DNA from: Malachius bipustulatus
Lineage: Eukaryota > Arthropoda > Insecta > Coleoptera > Melyridae
Direction: 5' to 3'
Assembly: GCA_910589415.1 (NCBI GenBank)
Contig: OU342636.1
Span: 4,322,437 to 4,386,436 of the forward strand
Length of the DNA stretch: 64,000 nucleotides
A model generated the notes under the pieces. The model saw only the letters and a list, made by a program, of their open reading frames with translations. It was not told the origin of the DNA and did no database searches. The translations under genes were made by a program, and so were the position numbers. Positions 10,986 through 22,015 of this stretch are shown here, in pieces (within the stretch, counting starts at the first letter, position 1; the number at the start of each line of letters is the position of its first letter).

Positions 10986-11620
10986 AGGTGTCCCTGCCAG
11001 CTCATTCGAGTCGGTCTCTGTAGGCTTAAACGATGGATTTTTCCAGTTTTTTTTACAGATTCAAATACAGGGTCACAATTCCCATAATTTAAAATTATTT
11101 TGGGCTATACAGAGTGTTCCATATGAGAGTGACATATCAAAGTTATGTTTTTTTATGAAATGGCTCTTATGTTATTGCATTTTTAGATATTCTGAGAAGA
11201 AAAAAATAAAGTTAGTTTTTACTGTTGGAGTTTAAGTTGAAAAGTTTAGGAGATATAAACAAATGAAAAATCCAATTTTCAAAGTTCAAGGCAGTGTACA
11301 ATGATAACGACTCAATATAGAGGGAAAAGGCTTACATGTTCCTATTTTAACTTTCCATATTTTCCATGGTATAGAAACATTTGTACAATTTTTGTTTATT
11401 TAGGGACGCGTTGAGAAATCTCAATTTTTCAGATACCTTGTATAAACATTTCACCTACATTATAGGACATAATGGACATTATAGGAGACTACATAAGAAG
11501 TTAAAATAGGCATTTGTAAGTCGTTTTCGTTATACAGGGCATTGAACTTCAAAAATTGCGATTTTCACTTGTTTATAACTCACAAAGTAGTCCTTTTAAT
11601 ATGGGACATCTGTATAGTCC
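10986..11620. repeat. Foldback element, copy 1 (degenerate)
   Basis: The left arm begins with CAGGTGTCCCTGCC and the right arm ends with GGGACATCTGTATAG. Between them the sequence reads back on itself: GTTCAAGGCAGTGTACAATG on the left and CATTGAACTTCAAAAATTGC on the right, with CTTATGTTATTGCATTTTTAG only in the left arm. It is the same family as 11757-15783 but more decayed. No ORF of interest. Confidence 0.65.
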
Positions 11621-12511
11621 GAAATAATGCTGGATTTTTTAGACCCCATGTGGGGTGCCAAAGTGGCACCCTACATGTGGTTCCCATGTTTGATGTTACA
11701 ATGTAACATAAACAAATATGATCTTGGAAGACTATTTAGAAGTAAATCAGGGTATACAGGGTGTCCCAGCTTATTCGAAGCGGTCTCTGTAGGCCAAACG
11801 ATGGACTTTTTCGAAAAACTTTTTGAAAATTTAAATACAGAATCACAATGGCCATAATTTAAGATTATTTTGGAGTATACAGAGTGTCCCATATGACAGT
11901 GACATATCAAAGTTATGTTTTTTTAAATGGAAAGCTCCTATGTTATTGCATTTTTAGATTGTCTGAGAAGAGAAAATAATATTGGCTTTTACAGTTGGTG
12001 TTTAAATTAAGAAGTTTTTGAGTTATAAACAAGTGAAAATCGTAATTTTTGAAGTTCAAGGCCCTGTACAACGAAAACGGTTCAAGATAGAGAAAAACCG
12101 CTTACATGTCCCTATTTTAACTTTTTATGTACTATCCTATGGTATAGAAACATTAGTACTTTCTTTGATTTTTTTATTTGGCGACGCGTGGAGAAATCTC
12201 AGAATTTTTAAAAATTTTTATCACCCTGTATAAACATTTCATCTACATCATAGGATATAGTACATGAAAAGTTGAAATAGGGATATGTAAGCCGTTTTTC
12301 TCTATCTTTAGCCGTTTTCGTTGTACAGGGCATTGAACTTCAAAAATGACGATTTTCACTTGTTTATAACTCAAAAACTTCTTAATTTAAACACCAACTG
12401 TAAAAGCCAGTTTAATTTTCTCTTCTCAGACAATCTAAAAATGCAATAACATAGGAGCTTTCCATTAAAAAAAAAACATAACTTTGATATGCCACTCTTA
12501 TATGGGATACC

Positions 12512-15500
12512 AGATGGTAGAGGACATATAGAACCCAAAAAGCCTCGTCCGGTGCGATACCATCTTTCTGGCTTAGGCGGCGTGAAGTTGCTTTAAAGAG
12601 CTGACGTTTCGTTGCTGTGCCAGAGATTCCGGTCCTTGGGGTAAGAAACAATTAATATGCATGGATGGATGGCGTTCCCGGGGTTAAAATTTTCCGGAGT
12701 TAAAACGACCCCCCATTCGGATGTCCGGGCGGGGGCTAATCCAGGGCCACATTCATGCAAGAGAAAGAATAATAACATCTCCAGAATGGAAAAATTTATA
12801 GTCGACTTTTGTAATATTAGAGGTTTAAACACGAATATCAATTCAGTACACCAACATCTTCAGACAAATAAACCTCACATTCTAGCACTGTGCGAAACAA
12901 AAGTCCAAGCGCCATCAAGCATAGTTAATTATCTTTATCCAGGATATGACTTTCATTCCCGATTCAGACGAAACTTCGGAATTGGCATTTTTGTCAGAAG
13001 TGACCTCTCCTGCCAGCGTGAGGAAGTCCTTGAGCCCCATGACTTCGACGTCATGTGGCTTAGGATAACAGACCGACAAACAACGAGATTTGTCTGTTGT
13101 TTATACCGACCACCCAGCGATACACAGTATAGGACACTTTTTTTGTCCCTCATAAAAACTGTTGAATTCATACAGATAAACTACCCCAAAGCTGAGATAT
13201 CCATCTTGGGTGATTTTAATGTACATAACATCAACTGGCTTAAATACTCAAACTTCACTGATGAAGAAGGCCATGAAGCGGAATCGTTGGCGATCAGCTG
13301 TGGTTTTACCCAGCTCGTTGATGAACCAAAACGCATTCCCGATCGCGAGGTAGAATTCGCTAGCCTGTTGGATCTGTTTTTGACCACGAACCCTCAAATA
13401 TATACTATCACGGTGAAAGCCCCATTAGGTTCCTCAGACCATAAACTCGTCTCAACATCTTGTGTCCTACCAATTACTAGTGTTAAAGAAGCAAGTAAAC
13501 CTCGTGTAGTCTGGCACTATAGATCTGCTAACTGGGAAGAACTCAGGGAATATTATCGAGATTTTCCATGGAGGAGTGTTTGTTTCGGCTCTAATGATCC
13601 ATCTGTTTGTGCTAGGGAAGTTGCTCAAGTCATCCCAACAGGCATGGAAGCCTACATTCTCTTTTCAAAAAAACAGTCCTCAAACAGCAAACCTTGGTTC
13701 AACAAAAGATGCAAGGAAGCTGTTGCTTCCAAACAACTGGCGTTTCGCCAATGGCGAGAGAGCCCCGACGGCATAAACCACCACAATTTCATCCTTGCTC
13801 GAAACAGATGCAAAGAAATAATAGATCAAACCAAGGAAACTCACAACCAAAGAATTAGGAACAAACTTCTCTCCTGCCCTAACGATTCCACCACTTACAC
13901 GGACAGATGGGACTATCGCATCCACAGCTACTGAAAAGGCTAACTTGTCGGCGGGAGTGTTTTCTTCATACTCTTCCGTCGACTTTCATGGAAGAACTCC
14001 GCCAATGATCCCTTCCGTGGAGACCAAAATGTCAGACATTGTTTTCCGACAACGTGTCATAAAGAGCATTATGTTAGCCTTAGACCCAAACAAAGCTTCT
14101 GGGCCCGATGACGTACCTGTTATCGTACTAAAAAAATGCGCCACTGAGCTGTCGTCTGTTTTCTGCCGACTTTTCAACTTGTCGTATAAAAAGGGAATAT
14201 TTCCTTCTTGCTGGAAATGTGCACGGATCCAACCTATTCCCAAGAAAGGCAAAAAGACTATACCAAGTAACTATCGACCAGTGGCACTGCTTTCAGTAAT
14301 ATCCAAGATTATGGAGAAAGCTATTAACCAACATCTTTTAAAATACTTGGAAGGAGCTAATATAATCAGCGACCGCCAATACGGATTCCGCAAACAGAGG
14401 TCAACTGGTGACCTCCTCACTTACGTCACCGAGCTGTGGAACGGCGCGATCGAACACCATGAGGAGTCTCGAGGGGTTGCGCTTGATATTTCTAGAGCTT
14501 TCGACCGTGTTTGGCATGGTGGACTGTTGGCAAAACTGCAGGCATATGGCATGCCCGAGAAATTCTGCTTGTGGCTTGCGAGTTATCTCGGAGATCGTTC
14601 ATTACAGGTGGCAGTCGATGGAGTTTTTTCTGAGACGTTTTCCATCAATGCCGGTGTGCCTCAGGGATCCATTTTATCTCCGACTCTCTTTCTAATATTT
14701 ATAAACGACTTGCTTGAAACAACAAAAAATCCAATATACAGTTTTGCCGACGACAGTACACTCATATCTTCTTATACGTTAGATGCACGAACATCTGCCA
14801 TCGACGCACAGACTCGCAGGGAGCAAGAAGTTGCCATACTTAACAATGACTTGCAAGACATTCTAACTTGGGGCGATAGAAACCAAGTCCAATTTAATGC
14901 TGGTAAAACCCAAGCAGCCATCTTCTCCAAAAAGACCAAAGTTTTTTAGCCAGATATGATGATGGCGGGACACTCTCTTACCCCAGCGTCATCTCTTCGT
15001 TTACTTGGAGTGAGCCTTGGAGCGAACATGTCTTGGCATGATCATGTTGCAGGTCTGGCGAAGAGTGCTTCTCAAAAACTTGGAACGCTCTTCCGCACGA
15101 AGAAATTTTACACACCACAACAGCTTCTCCTCTTATACAAGGCTCAAATCCGACCATCCTTGGAGTACTGCTCACATATTTGGAGCTCAGCTCCTAAACA
15201 TTATGCTGAAACTACTCGACTCTATTCAGAAAAGAGCCATCCGCTTGATTGGGGACCCAGATTTGACAAAAAATTTAGACACTCTCGAACATCGAAGAAG
15301 AGTAGCTGACCTGAGTCTGTTTTACAGATATTTTAATGGAAAGTGTTAAAAAGACGTGGCCCGCTTGATCCCACCAAGATCAAGACCGGGCAGAAATACA
15401 CGCCGAGCCACAGACGCTCATCCGTATCAGGTTCAGCTCGTTGCACCGCGTACCACCCTATTTCAGACTTCTTTTATGTATAGAACCGCATCACTTTGGA

Positions 15501-15651
15501 ATAGCATTCCAAAGGGCGTGTTTCCCGAAGTATACAACCTACAGAGATTCAAGGCCAACGTGAATCGATATCTCCGCTCATGCACCGCTCCCAGAGCGTC
15601 ATAGAGATTTCCCTGCAGTGCATGTGCATTTTCATTTCAATAAAAAAATAA
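12512..15651 (+). mobile_element. LINE inserted in the right arm of the foldback
   Basis: A 3.1-kb non-LTR element with endonuclease and RT, ending in AATAAAAAAATAAAAAA. Foldback sequence stops at ATATGGGA (about 12510) and restarts at CTCTGTATAGTCC (15653), which fixes the insertion. No ORF1 is present and the 5' end is probably truncated. The RT resembles the CR1/L2/Rex1 side of LINEs; the clade is unsure. Confidence 0.8.
12657..15604 (+). pseudogene. LINE ORF2 (endonuclease and RT), multiply broken
   Basis: The endonuclease is in the first frame (12657-13934): FCNIRGLNTN, LALCETKV, ILGDFNVHNINW and GSSDHKLVS supply the Asn, Glu, Asp-Asn and SDH motifs. A frameshift near 13890 moves to the RT frame (from before 13945), with SGPDDVPVIVL, NYRPVALLSV, GVALDISRAFDRVWH, GVPQGSILSPTLF and SFADDSTLI. 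An in-frame TAG at 14947-14949 follows. A second frameshift near 15210 leads into the thumb region (DSIQKRAIRLIGD), and an in-frame TAA at 15347-15349 precedes the C-terminus (MYRTASLWNSIPKGVFP). Two frameshifts and two stops make it a pseudogene. Confidence 0.88.
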
Positions 15652-15836
15652 AAAACTCTGTATAGTCCAAAATAATTTTAAATTACGGCCATTGTGATTC
15701 TGTACTTGAATGTTCAAAAAGTTTTTCGAAAAAGTTCATCGTTTGGCCTACAGAGACTGCTTCGAATAAGCTGGGACACCCTGTATAAAATAGTACTAGA
15801 ATCAATCATAAAATATGAGTTGTACCTTAATTCAAA

Positions 15837-16630
15837 GTCCAAGCTCATTTTCTCGTTTGGCGACTGGAATATAAATCATTCATGTCCGGTTTCACCAACA
15901 GTAAATAAGACCTTATCCACAGAATAAACTTATTCATTTCTTAAAATATTCTGGCAACTTCTGTTTCACCAAACACGAATAGCTCTATTCTATGAATAAA
16001 TCTGCAAATAAACTAACCAGTCAAATAGTTCCAGTTAACGCCTCTATTTGTAGTTTTAAAACCTAATATTCCCTTCTGGAGTTCTACAACACTGGTTAAT
16101 GTGAGAAAATACTCTAAACTTAATCTTGTGTATTTGACGCGAGTGATTGATCAATCAAAAGTAAAAAACCCACAAAAACCTTGTTTTTTTATTTAATTTT
16201 GTTGTCTGGTGTGTTGATATTATAATAGCTATTATAATCAACAATAATTACTTTAAAATTTATGATAATTAAATGAATCATAGAAAAGTGTTTAAGAAAT
16301 AAATTATTATTCTAAGTAATACCTAGTAAAATTATTTAAATATTACAAGGTAGGCACTTCAATTTATTCTAAATAAGATTTATCAAACTGCTATCATAGT
16401 GCAGTTATTTTTCGAACTAGACTCTTAACATCTTCATCGTCTTCCTCCGAGTCTTCCGATGAAGAGCATGAGGCAAGAAGGCGTTCCAGCCAGACCAGAA
16501 GATACCTTGCGCACTTGCACAACAAAAGGGAAAATCAGCATTACTTCATATTCATTCTTTAGTCCCTCGGCTTGCTTTCCCAAAGTTGACAGCACATGCA
16601 AGTCGCAGGGAGTGACTTGAGAAAAGCTGT
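15837..16630. other. Intron 3: no recognised gene
   Basis: AT-rich. On the minus strand about 16404-16540 reads as an open stretch containing LVWLERLLAS followed by an acidic Ser/Asp/Glu run (SSSEDSEEDDEDV) and a stop. It could be the end of an unidentified transposon or gene remnant; I do not recognise it. Confidence 0.4.
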
Positions 16631-17900
16631 ATGAGTTTTCGCTTCATTTTCACTCTCCATTGTTGTTCATTCTTTGTAACAGTTTACATATTCAATTCAA
16701 TTCAATTCAAAATGGTGGACTCTCAAAGGTTCCAGTCAAGTAATACATGTAAATATTGTACTAAAGAAGTGAAAAATAGTACAAAATGTGTTTGTTGTAA
16801 TACACAGTACCACCCCTCTTGTGCTCAAAGAGTTGGAGAGCTATTATGCAAATGTTGTGCGCTAAAAGTAATAAACATTGAACATGCCACACCTACCTCA
16901 GAATGTGTTTACAATTTCTCTTTGGAGGCTTATAAAAATTTGAAATTGCTTGTGAAAAGACAGGCAAAAATAAATAAACTAATAGAAGAAAAGATTCACA
17001 AACTAGAAGGGAACTAAAATGTGAAAAATCAAAACATAATTTTCCAAATGTTAATGAAAATGAAAGTGAATATACAAGTACTGATAATAAAAAAACAGAT
17101 AAGCCTTGAAGACCCCCTCACAATGAAAAAAGATATAAGTGAGGCAAATAAAATAATCTCAACTGCTAGACTGAAATCGAAACCAAAAAACAGGAATAAA
17201 CCACCGAATCTTGGAGTAGCTACGGAAGAAGACGAGGAATCCTGAACACTCATAGCTAGAAAAAGAAAAAAGAGTGAAAAGGACAAAAAAATTTGGCTCT
17301 TTATTTCGAGAGCAAAAAATCAGGTGAATGAGGAGGATGTTCTGGAATAACAACATATCAAAAAAGGGAAGATTGGAAAAAGCTCAATCTCAGTAAAAAA
17401 TTTAAAAACACATACAGAAGTTGAAGACAACAAATGTTTTCTCATAGGAGTGCCTTTTTACTATAAAGAAATGATCTACAGCAGGGAATTTTCGCCCAGC
17501 GGTATCGCCTTCAGCAGGTTCAACTTTAGATGTGGTCAACATTTTTTAGACCAACATTAAAGAACACGAATGCTGACAATAATCATTCCTATATTAGATC
17601 AAACCACAACAACGATAAAGGAATAAGGGTTTTACATCAGAATGTTAGATCGATAAGAAAGGCTATAAACAAAATAAACAATCTGATTGGTCAGTATCAC
17701 CCAGATGTCATAGCAATAACTGAACATTGGTCTAGTGTTGAACATATAAAAACAATTTCTCTAAGTGGATACAAACACATTTCTAGTTTCTGTCGAGAAC
17801 CAGATGAACATGGTGGTTGTGCTATTTTTGCTCGCCCGGACATGCTATGTTCCGAAAGAAAAGATCTCAAACTCATCAGTGTCAAACATGTCATTGACTT
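16631..17900 (+). pseudogene. LINE remnant: PHD-like ORF1 and start of ORF2 endonuclease
   Basis: The ATG at 16712 (after a TTCAA microsatellite) opens an ORF1 whose N-terminus is a PHD-like zinc finger (CKYCTKEV, CVCCNTQYHPSC, CKCC). An in-frame TAA at 17015-17017 interrupts it. The later part needs frame changes: WLFISRAKNQVNEEDVLEY and FLIGVPFYYKEMIY match the C-terminal domain of this insect LINE ORF1 type. ORF2 starts near 17600 with IRVLHQNVRSI and IAITEHW (the endonuclease Asn and Glu). It stops at 17900, where the inverted arm of a Penelope-like element begins. I could not find the rest of the endonuclease beyond 20547, so the LINE was already truncated or the flank was lost. Confidence 0.75.
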
Positions 17901-18483
17901 ATTGGGGAAATAATAATTGGAGCCCTTATTCTTCACATTACATGTATTTTCATCACAGGGTACTATCACATTCGTTAAAGTTAATAAAATTTCGACATGT
18001 TTCGACCTCTCAAGGTCATCTTCAGGATTCTACAAAACGATTCAAAAACTTGAGCAACTACATCACAATCTTTTTCAGTGAAAATGAAGAAAAACCTTAT
18101 TTATACTTACAATATTGCATCTAAAAATCTAAAAAATTCCAACCAATCAGCCTCTCCCTCATCGCTAGCTGTCCGCCTCCAGCCTGAACTTTTCATTTAA
18201 TTATGCGATCGGGTAGTATATTGTTGAAATTATGAGTTAATTTTACAGTGCCTTACATTTTGTTTTTTCGAGATTTAAACTTGATGGTTTTATTTTAATA
18301 TTTCTGTGTGGACGGTGGTGTTAAATGTTGGGTGGCTGGAGTCGAAGAGAGCGATATCAGGTTTAACATAAGATAGTCTGCGGTATGACGTATGACAAAA
18401 TATAATGACAGATTGTACACAAGACAGTAGACGTCGTTCTGCCTAGACAGCCAGCCCGCCGTCAGTCACTTATCGGTAGAGCT
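17901..18483 (-). repeat. Penelope left arm (inverted pseudo-LTR)
   Basis: Reverse-complement copy of 19950-20547 with a few substitutions and a short indel (the right arm has about 14 extra bases near 20465). It includes the hammerhead-like core on the minus strand. Confidence 0.8.
17994..18025 (-). ncRNA. Hammerhead-ribozyme-like core, left arm
   Basis: On the minus strand: CTGAAGA, a short stem II (GACCT, loop TGAG, AGGTC), then GAAAC and ATGTC with a GUC-type cleavage triplet. It differs from the right-arm copy by one loop base. An extra T between CTGAAGA and the stem departs from the strict consensus, so activity is uncertain. Confidence 0.45.
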
Positions 18484-18486
18484 ATA

Positions 18487-19364
18487 CAGGGTTATTCACA
18501 GTATACGCCACAGAAGTTTATGACCGTGTCTCTGGATTTTAGGATCTTTTTATTTTTGGAGTGGATAGAGACCCGGCAGAGGTACGTTTTAAAATTGTAT
18601 TCATAATGTACAGGTGTCCCAAAAGCATGAAACATATCAAAGTTATGTTTTTTTAAATGGAATGCTCCTATGTTATTGCATTTTTATATTGCCTGGGAAG
18701 AAAAAAGAAGATTGGCTTTTACAGTTGGTATTTGAATTCAGAAGTTTGTGAGTTATAAACAAGTGAAAATCGGCATTTTTCAAGTTCAAGGCCCTGTACA
18801 AGGAAAACGGCTTAAGATAGAGAAAAACGGCTTACATGTCCCTATTTTAACTTTTCATGTACTATCTAATGATGTAGATGAAATGTTTATACAGGGTGAT
18901 AAAAAATTTGAAAAATTCTGAGATTTCTCCACGCGTAGACAAATAAATAAATCAAAGAAAGTACAAATGTTTCTATACCATAGGATAGTACATGAAAAGT
19001 TAAAATAGGGACATGTAACCCGTTTTTCTCTATCTTGAACCGTTTTCGTTGTACAGAGCCTTGAACTTCAAAAATTACGATTTTCACTTGTTTATAACTC
19101 AAAAACTTCTGAATTTAAACACCAACTGTAAAAGCCAATCTTATTTTCTCTTCTCAGACAATCTAAAAATGCAATAACATAGGAGCATTCCATTTAAAAA
19201 AACATAACTTTGATATGTTTCATGCTTTTGGGACACCCTGTACATTATGAATACAATTTTAAAACGTACCTCTGCCGGGTCTCTATCTACTCCAAAAATA
19301 AAAAGATCCTAAAATCCAGAGACACGGTCATAATCTTCCGTGGCGTATACCGTGAATAACCCTG
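18487..19364. repeat. Foldback element nested in the Penelope-like element
   Basis: Outer ends CAGGGTTATTCAC / GTGAATAACCCTG are each flanked by TATA (18483-18486, 19365-19368). A second pair of ends (CAGGTGTCCCAAAAGC at 18610, GCTTTTGGGACACCCTG ending 19240) sits inside, so this is a foldback within a foldback. Arms are about 0.37 kb with a loop of roughly 120 bp around 18857-18980. The inner part shares its sequence with copies at 11757, 27480 and 48796. Confidence 0.85.
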
Positions 19365-19370
19365 TATAGG

Positions 19371-19694
19371 ATTAATTGTAGTGAGTGCAATGCGGAGTAC
19401 ATAGGACAATCAGGGAGACAGTTAAGATTTAGAATTTCAGAACACCAAAGGTACGACAAATCAGTCGTCTATAGGCACAATAATATTCATAAACACCACT
19501 TTGACCCTGAAGACAATGTTACACTTATCCACCAATGTGAACACGGTCCTAGAAAGGACGTCCTAGAGAATATTGAGATTTACCGGTCCTTTAAGAATGA
19601 AAATACTTTTACACTAAATAGTGAGAATACTCAAGTGATTAGCCCATTAATTACAGAATATTTATTAAGTAGTTACAATTTTAATGTTCATTGA
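19371..19694 (+). pseudogene. Penelope GIY-YIG endonuclease domain fragment
   Basis: A 107-residue open segment reads CSECNAEYIGQSGRQLRFRI then SEH. This is the YIG half of a GIY-YIG nuclease with the conserved Arg of motif 2 (GQSGRQLRFR) and the Cys-X2-Cys pair typical of Penelope elements. A later LENIEIY provides the expected catalytic Glu. It ends at TGA 19692-19694. The GIY half and the whole RT are missing because the foldback lies immediately upstream. The nuclease would nick target DNA during retrotransposition. Clearly a remnant. Confidence 0.85.
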
Positions 19695-19949
19695 GTGATT
19701 TAGCGTCCGGACACCATGGGTTATATTTTTGATTTTTTAATTTTTGACAATTTTAATGATTTTACAGTTTTGTAATAATTGAAGTTTTTAATATCTAATC
19801 AATACTTTATGTAAGATGGACAGTTTTGCCCTTCCTTTTGGTCCTTGCCGGTGGGCCAACTTGGTTAGTTGACAACGATAATATACACACGAAGTAGAAT
19901 GACTAATAACGTCAACTACATAATATCTAAAGGGACCCTAGCCGAGCGG

Positions 19950-20547
19950 AGCTCTACCGATAAGTGACTGACGGCGGGCTGGCTGTCTAGGCAGAACGAC
20001 GTCTACTGTCTTGTGTACAATCTGTCATTATATTTTGTCATACGTCATACCGCAGACTATCTTATGTTAAACCTGATATCGCTCTCTTCGACTCCAGCCA
20101 CCCAACATGTAACACCACCGTCCACACAGAAATATTAAAATAAAACCATCAAGTTTAAATCTCGAAAAAACAAAATGTAAGGCACTGTAAAATTAACTCA
20201 TAATTTCAACAATATACTACCCGATCGCATAATTAAATGAAAAGTTCAGGCTGGAGGCGGACAGCTAGCGATGAGGGAGAGGCTGATTGGTTGGAATTTT
20301 TTAGATTTTTAGATGCAATATTGTAAGTATAAATAAGGTTTTTCTTCATTTTCACTGAAAAAGATTGTGATGAAGTTGCTCAAGTTTTTAAATCGTTTTG
20401 TAGAATCCTGAAGATGACCTTGAAAGGTCGAAACATGTCGAAATTTTATTAACTTTAACGAATATGATACCACATAATGTGATAGTACCCTGTGATGAAA
20501 ATACATGTAATGTGAAGAATAAGGGCTCCAATTATTATTTCCCCAAT
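19950..20547 (+). repeat. Penelope right arm (pseudo-LTR)
   Basis: Inverted partner of 17901-18483, in the sense orientation relative to the GIY-YIG frame and following its stop by about 255 bp. Confidence 0.8.
20404..20440 (+). ncRNA. Hammerhead-ribozyme-like core, right arm
   Basis: CTGAAGA at 20408-20414, stem GACCT (20416-20420) with AGGTC (20425-20429) around a TGAA loop, then GAAA (20430-20433) and CATGTC. The arrangement matches CUGANGA - stem II - GAAA - GUH with a very short stem III, as reported for Penelope-associated hammerheads. One extra T (20415) and a weak stem I lower the confidence. Confidence 0.5.
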
Positions 20548-22015
20548 ATGAATTATCTTCACTCCACCAGCATCAGACAGCAACTTAATGTCATTGACTG
20601 TTGTGGCTGTGAACTTCGAACCAAGGATAAAATTAAAGTAATCTGTATCTGGTCTGTACAGACCAACAGAGTTCATTATCTTGACATTGTAATCTTAACC
20701 TCTAAAAATGTCCATAACATAAAAGTTGAACCAGAAAAAATAGAGATCTCAAATTTTGGTGATGGATGGCCGTTACAGCCTAGGATCTATCGTTTGAAAA
20801 TATTTCCAAAATGGAGACCCTCTGAGTTATACTGAAAATTTCACGCCATCAATTTTAAGCCAATAAGGTACGAGCATTGTTTACCGTTGCCATGGTTATT
20901 TGTGTATTATATCGGAAATTTTCTCCTGCTGGGGTAAGCTGGAGAGTATTATAGTGGAAATTTTTTGACGTTTAAAAGTGACAACCCGGAACCTTATGAA
21001 CGTCAACTGTTGACTGTTGCTGTTATTAATATTAATCAACCAATGCGTTTTGTTAAAGTTTCTATTGTAATTTGATATTAAAGTGATGTTTTCGCGTATT
21101 ACCACGTATATGAAATCATGGATTTACTATCGAAAAAATGATCTGAAGAAACCTAATTTACCTAATTTAGTAATTCTATTTGAAATAGATCGGTACTTAC
21201 ATAATTTTTCGGATTAACTCACGGCGAATTCATGGGGGTTCGGCCACTTTATCTTTATAATTATTAATTGTATGGCACTTTTTATTGGTAGAATCCATCT
21301 GCTGAGCAAATCCTTGCGCTTTGGAAAGAATGGCATCTAATCAACACTAATCATAATTACTATTATACCGCAATTGTCGACTTATCATTATCAAAAACCA
21401 CACTCGGCTGGTGAAGTTTAGAAACTAAAATTTGTGTTTGACAGCGCTAATAATGGCGGCGCGCAATTATTAAACGTCGGTTTGGCGTTGTCACGTGATT
21501 ATGTTACGCCTCCATGTCATTTTTATTTAACAATTAAATTGTAATTTTTCTATTCAAAACTAATTTTGTTGTGAAATTTTCTTTCCAAATACCACTCGAA
21601 ATCAAATTATACCAGGAAATTTTGTTCTCGATTACGAATATTTTAAGAAAATTATCCCTCGCCTTCGGCTCGCGATAATTTTCAAAATATTCGTGAGCTC
21701 GAAAAAATTTCCGGAAATAATTTGACCTCTAGTGGTATTACATGTGAAAATAGATGCCTGCATTTTCAAATTGTCAAAAACAATTCTATTCCGAAAGGGT
21801 CGCCATTTTGGAAATACATATTTTCAAACGATAGATCCTAGACCGTAAGGACTGTCACCAAAATTTGAGATCTCAAGCTTTTTTGGTTCTCCGTATACTT
21901 TTAATAGTAGACCACCAAAATAATCATCTTATATCATCATAGGTTTTCATAAAAAATTTGAAATAAGGGTAACTTCGTATTACACTTAAAAAGCTCTAAT
22001 GAGTAATTAAAGACT
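20548..22015. other. Intron 3 with a 0.1-kb inverted repeat and a hairpin
   Basis: No gene recognised. About 20710-20830 and 21775-21900 are diverged inverted copies; both contain GAGATCTCAAATTTTGGTGA and CTAGGATCTATCGTTTGAAA when read in the same sense. Inside, about 21600-21715 folds into a long hairpin around the loop CCTTCGG, with flanks GAATATTTT...AAAATATTC. This is probably a further foldback-type element of about 1.2 kb. Confidence 0.5.

Larger units (their letters stand above)
11757..15783. repeat. Long foldback element, copy 2, split by a LINE
   Basis: The left terminus CAGGGTGTCCCAGC and right terminus GCTGGGACACCCTG are perfect inverses, and each is flanked by TATA (11753-11756 and 15784-15787). 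The left arm runs from 11757 to about 12150. The right arm runs from about 12215 to 12510, is interrupted by a 3.1-kb LINE, and resumes at 15652. Removing the LINE leaves a palindrome of about 0.9 kb. The arms hold no conserved gene; an open frame of 71 codons inside is an incidental product of the repeat. Confidence 0.8.
17901..20547 (+). mobile_element. Penelope-like element with inverted terminal arms
   Basis: Arms of about 0.6 kb, 17901-18483 and 19950-20547, are inverted copies of each other. The outer edges share ATTGGGGAAATAATAATTGG and the inner edges AGCTCTACCGATAAGTGACT. The space between holds a nested foldback (18487-19364) and a GIY-YIG endonuclease remnant (19371-19694) that ends before the right arm. 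The RT domain is absent. Penelope-like elements have pseudo-LTRs in direct or inverted orientation, carry RT then GIY-YIG, and often carry hammerhead ribozymes in the repeats. All of that except the RT is seen here. It reads as a 5'-truncated copy with an inverted 5' repeat. Confidence 0.75.

Noticed and set aside
12018..12233. 71-codon open frame, repeated with changes on the minus strand at 18887-19102
   Set aside because: Both lie in foldback arms of the same family. Similarity follows from the repeat, and differences change residues freely, so there is no sign of protein selection.
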